Origin: an uncultured Mycoplasma sp.
GTDB lineage: Bacteria; Bacillota_I; Bacilli_A; Mycoplasmatales; Mycoplasmoidaceae
NCBI GenBank assembly: GCA_949285105.1
Contig: CASDXH010000008.1
Span: 1 to 40,241 of the forward strand
Direction of reading: 5' to 3'
DNA: 40,241 bases
Within the stretch, counting starts at the first letter, position 1. Each line of letters starts with the position of its first letter. The notes beneath the pieces were generated by a model. The model saw nothing but the letters and a program-made list of their open reading frames with translations, made no database searches and was not told the DNA's origin. The position numbers and the translations under genes are program-made. Shown in pieces: positions 36,181 through 40,241 of this stretch.

Positions 36181-36453
36181 TACATGCCTTAAAATTAGAA
36201 TTTTAAAAACTTTCTTATGTTGTTGTCGTATTATGAGAAACAAAAAATCTCTATATATAATTTAATTATCTCACACTTTGTTAAAGTATTAAATTTATAT
36301 TTTTTAAAAACTTACCAAAATGCCATCTTTTTAGCTAAATTTTAGTAAAAATGGCGATTAAAGAATAAAAAGATCAGTAATTTTTATATTACTCATTTTT
36401 CTACTGTAAAAGGGAATACTTCCAGAAAATGAATCAACTTGTATATATAACTA
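36181..36453. other. gene-free interval with two hairpins, possible small RNA
   Basis: No coding frame. A TATAAT at 36256-36261 is followed by a long hairpin at 36322-36355 (GCCAT with ATGGC, continued inside by TTTTA/TAAAA and CTAA/TTAG) and a second hairpin at 36376-36393 (AGTAAT with ATTACT) followed by CATTTTTCT. Read on the minus strand, the second hairpin is followed by TTTTTATTC. This could be a small RNA, a leader of glpF, or back-to-back terminators; nothing decides between them. Confidence 0.35.
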
Positions 36454-36459
36454 TATAAT
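36454..36459 (+). promoter_or_regulatory. -10 box of glpF-glpO-glpK
   Basis: TATAAT 35 bases before the glpF ATG, in a run of TATATA; no convincing -35. Confidence 0.5.
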
Positions 36460-36493
36460 GAAATTAGAAAAAGAGGATTAGTAGGAAAAAGAC

Positions 36494-37414
36494 ATGGATA
36501 GTATAACTTCAGCAGCAAAAATGATTGAATTATTCTGACTTGCTTGTTTTTCAGAATTTGTGGGAACAGCAGTTTTAATAATTCTTGGAAATGGTGTTTG
36601 TGCTTCCACTACTTTTAAAAGGATGTTTGCAAACCAACCTGGTAAGTGAGTTGCAATAATTTTTGGATGAGGCTTTGCAGTTTTTGTTGCAGCAATTATA
36701 TCTAGCATGCTGGGCGGACTTGGTCATTTAAATCCAGCTGTAACTATTATGGATGCAATCAAGACATCATATTATGTTGGGCAACCAAGTATGGAATCGG
36801 CATTAAATGGTTCTATATACTATTATGCTATGATGGGGTATTCAATTACATTATCTGAATCAATTGCTTTAACATTCTTTATGTTTGTGTTCTTCCAAAT
36901 AACAGGAGCAATGTTTGGACAATCTATATTGAACTTTATAAACTTAAAGTTTCTAAAAGATAAAGAAAATGATATTTTATCAATTAGAGGTACTCATTGT
37001 ACAACTCCAGCTTATAGCAATAAAGAAGAAAAGAGTTTAATTCAAAACTTTTCATATGAACTTATTGGAACAATGATACTTATCGGTTTCATTTTAGGTT
37101 TAGGAGGAGTAAATTTTAAAACACAAAATGTAGGTGCTTTAAGTACTATACCTGTAGCTTTCATAATAATGTCAATTGGACTTTCATTAGGAAGCGTAAC
37201 TGGTTATGCAATTAACCCAGTAAGAGATTTTGGACCTAGAGTGATCTATGGATTATATATGTCTATAGTTAGAAAAGAAGAATGAAATAAATCTTTATTT
37301 AATTGAGGATACTCTTGAGTTCCAATTGTGGCTCCATTAGTAGGTGGTGGCTTAATAGGTTTATTTGCTTTAATACCTACAGCAATACAACCAATGTTAT
37401 TTCCAGCGGTATAA
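36494..37414 (+). CDS. glpF: glycerol uptake facilitator (aquaglyceroporin)
   Basis: 306 residues, somewhat longer than ~265-280. MIP family, six membrane helices and two half-helices. First signature NPA at 80-82 (LGHLNPAVTI). Second at 241-245 is NPVRD instead of NPARD; the selectivity Arg (R244) and the following DFGPR remain, so glycerol rather than water specificity is expected. A ~35-residue loop with LSIRGTHCTTPAYSN separates the two halves. ATG at 36494 with a weak ribosome binding site GAGGATTAG. The product enters glycerol for the two genes downstream; 10 bases to glpO. Confidence 0.93.
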
Positions 37415-37424
37415 GGAGGATTAA

Positions 37425-38585
37425 ATGAATAAAGAGACATATGATGTTGTGATAATTGGAGGAGGAATAATAGGAAGCATAATAGCTTATGAATTATCAC
37501 AATACAATTTAAAAATTAGATTATTGGAAAAAAATCCTGTATTTGCAGATGAAACCTCAAGAGGTAATTCGGGTGCAATTCATGGAGGATTTGATCCAGA
37601 ACCTCACAAGATTGAAGCAAGATTAAATGTATTGGGAAACAAATTATGAAGGGAACATATATTTGAAAAAATAAAATTTCCAAGAGCAAAAATTGACTCA
37701 CTAATACTTGCTTTCACAGAAGAAGAAATGGAACATGTAAAAATGCTTTACAATAGGGGATTAGAAAACGGTGTTCTAGCTTCAGATATGAAAATACTTA
37801 CCACTCAAGAAGTATTAAAAAAAGAACCAAACATAAACCCTAACATTCGTGGTGCATTACTTTGTACATCGTCATGAGCAATAGATACAGTTAAAGCATC
37901 TTTATCATTTTTGGCAGTTGCTAAAAATAATGGTGTAGAACTTTCAAAAAATAGTGAAGTGACTTCAATAAAGTATAGAACAGATAATTTATTTGAAATC
38001 CAAATAAATAATCAAGATTACATTTATAGTAAAAACATTATTAATGCGGCAGGACATTATGCTGATAAGATTGCAGAACTTGCAGGATATGGGGACTTCA
38101 AACAAACCACTAGAAGAGGGGAATATAGAATTCTAGATAGAAGTCTTAAAGGGATAGTTAATTCTATTTGTTTTATGGTTCCAACCATTCATGGTAAAGG
38201 AGTAATTGTTTCTCCTATGTTGGATGGACACATATTGGTTGGCCCAACAGCTGAGGATGGTGTAAGTAAAGAAGACACAAGATTAGTAACTATAGAAAAA
38301 TATAACTACATTGGTGACATTGGAAAAAAAATTATTCCAAGTCTTGATATGACTAAAACAATCATGACTCTTGCAGGTTCTAGACCAATTGATATTGCTA
38401 CCAATGATTTTGTAATTCGTTATGCAAATAATAACAATCATTTCATTAATGCTGCAGGAATGCAATCTCCAGCGATTGCATCAGCACCAGCAATTGCTAT
38501 TGAGATCTCTAAGTTGTTAGAAAATAACGGTACACCATTAATAAAGAAAACTAATTTTAATGAAGAATATGAATTATTTGATTAA
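37425..38585 (+). CDS. glpO: glycerol-3-phosphate oxidase (H2O2-forming), GlpO/GlpD
   Basis: 386 residues. FAD-dependent DAO-superfamily enzyme. The dinucleotide-binding start YDVVIIGGGIIGS has GGGIIG at 12-17, then RGNSGAIHGGFDPEP. The C-terminal FAD block is NAAGMQSPAIASAPAIA. The short length, without the C-terminal helical domain of quinone-linked GlpD, fits the mycoplasma oxidase type that passes electrons to O2 and makes H2O2, a known virulence factor in several mycoplasmas. It turns glycerol 3-phosphate into DHAP for glycolysis. AAGGAGG ribosome binding site; glpK begins 9 bases after the stop. Confidence 0.9.
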
Positions 38586-38594
38586 GGATTATAT

Positions 38595-40121
<1,527 letters not shown>

Positions 40122-40169
40122 TTAACATAAGTAATTAAAAATAAAGATAATGTATAAATAATTGTGGAA

Positions 40170-40205
40170 ACTCCTTACAGGTAAAATATAAGTAAGGAGT
40201 TTTTA
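40170..40205 (+). terminator. terminator of the glp operon that also masks the next ribosome binding site
   Basis: ACTCCTTAC (40170-40178) pairs perfectly with GTAAGGAGT (40192-40200), followed by TTTTA. The 3' arm contains AGGAG (40195-40199), the ribosome binding site of the ATG at 40208, and the 5' arm contains CTCCTTA, a copy of the anti-Shine-Dalgarno. A transcript entering from glpK would end here or have the site hidden. Confidence 0.75.
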
Positions 40206-40207
40206 TT

Positions 40208-40241
40208 ATGTCTAAAAAAAATAATGTTGATCCTAAAATAG
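40208..40241 (+). CDS. start of a gene cut by the window end
   Basis: ATG at 40208 with AGGAG 8 bases upstream; reads MSKKNNVDPKI up to the window edge. Too short to identify. Its ribosome binding site is in the 3' arm of the hairpin at 40170-40200. Confidence 0.6.
   Translation, partial: MSKKNNVDPKI

Overview
This window is a low-GC chromosome segment from a mollicute (Mycoplasma-type bacterium). UGA is read as tryptophan: every large conserved gene (fusA, tuf, rpoB, rpoC, glpK and others) contains in-frame TGA at conserved Trp positions, so a standard-code reading cuts them into pieces. Promoters are mostly bare TATAAT boxes and intergenic gaps are short. The EF-G, EF-Tu, RNA polymerase, MtlA and glycerol genes fit the broad Mycoplasmoidaceae/Malacoplasma-Ureaplasma area, but I cannot fix the species. 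No tRNA, rRNA or CRISPR array is visible.

Layout. 1-650: a decayed IS256-family transposase. 994-4131: a 1045-residue, extremely acidic, Cys-clustered protein with four ~29-residue-spaced KFGGY repeats, unrecognised; a ~28-bp direct repeat lies on each side of it. 4394-6198: rplK-rplA behind a structured leader; L1 carries a ~220-residue Lys/Pro/Ala tail. 6307-10229: ecfA1-ecfA2-ecfT-truA, the energy module for vitamin/cofactor uptake plus tRNA pseudouridine synthase. 10307-12832: a PadR-type repressor divergent from an ABC-2 permease/ATPase pair, with a 14-bp tandem operator-like array between them. 13062-17314: rpsL-rpsG-fusA-tuf, the str region. 17443-20809: an enlarged mannitol-type PTS protein (IIC-IIB plus extra membrane tail, no IIA) overlapping a short-type 6-phosphogluconate dehydrogenase-like gene. 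21025-24397: two divergent tandem PepC-type cysteine peptidases and a small degenerate HNH-like protein. 24481-25726: separate coaB and coaC. 25807-27928: YebC-family regulator and eukaryote/archaeal-type proS. 28155-36136: rpoB-rpoC. 36494-40121: glpF-glpO-glpK, a glycerol uptake and H2O2-producing pathway. 40208-end: start of another gene whose ribosome binding site is buried in a strong hairpin.

Most of the window is core mollicute genome. The unusual parts are the acidic repeat protein and its flanking repeats, the L1 tail, the enlarged MtlA, the large insertions in EcfA2 and EcfT, the PadR operator array, and the Shine-Dalgarno-masking hairpin at the right end. No complete new defence or mobile system is visible; the acidic repeat protein is the best candidate for something undescribed.
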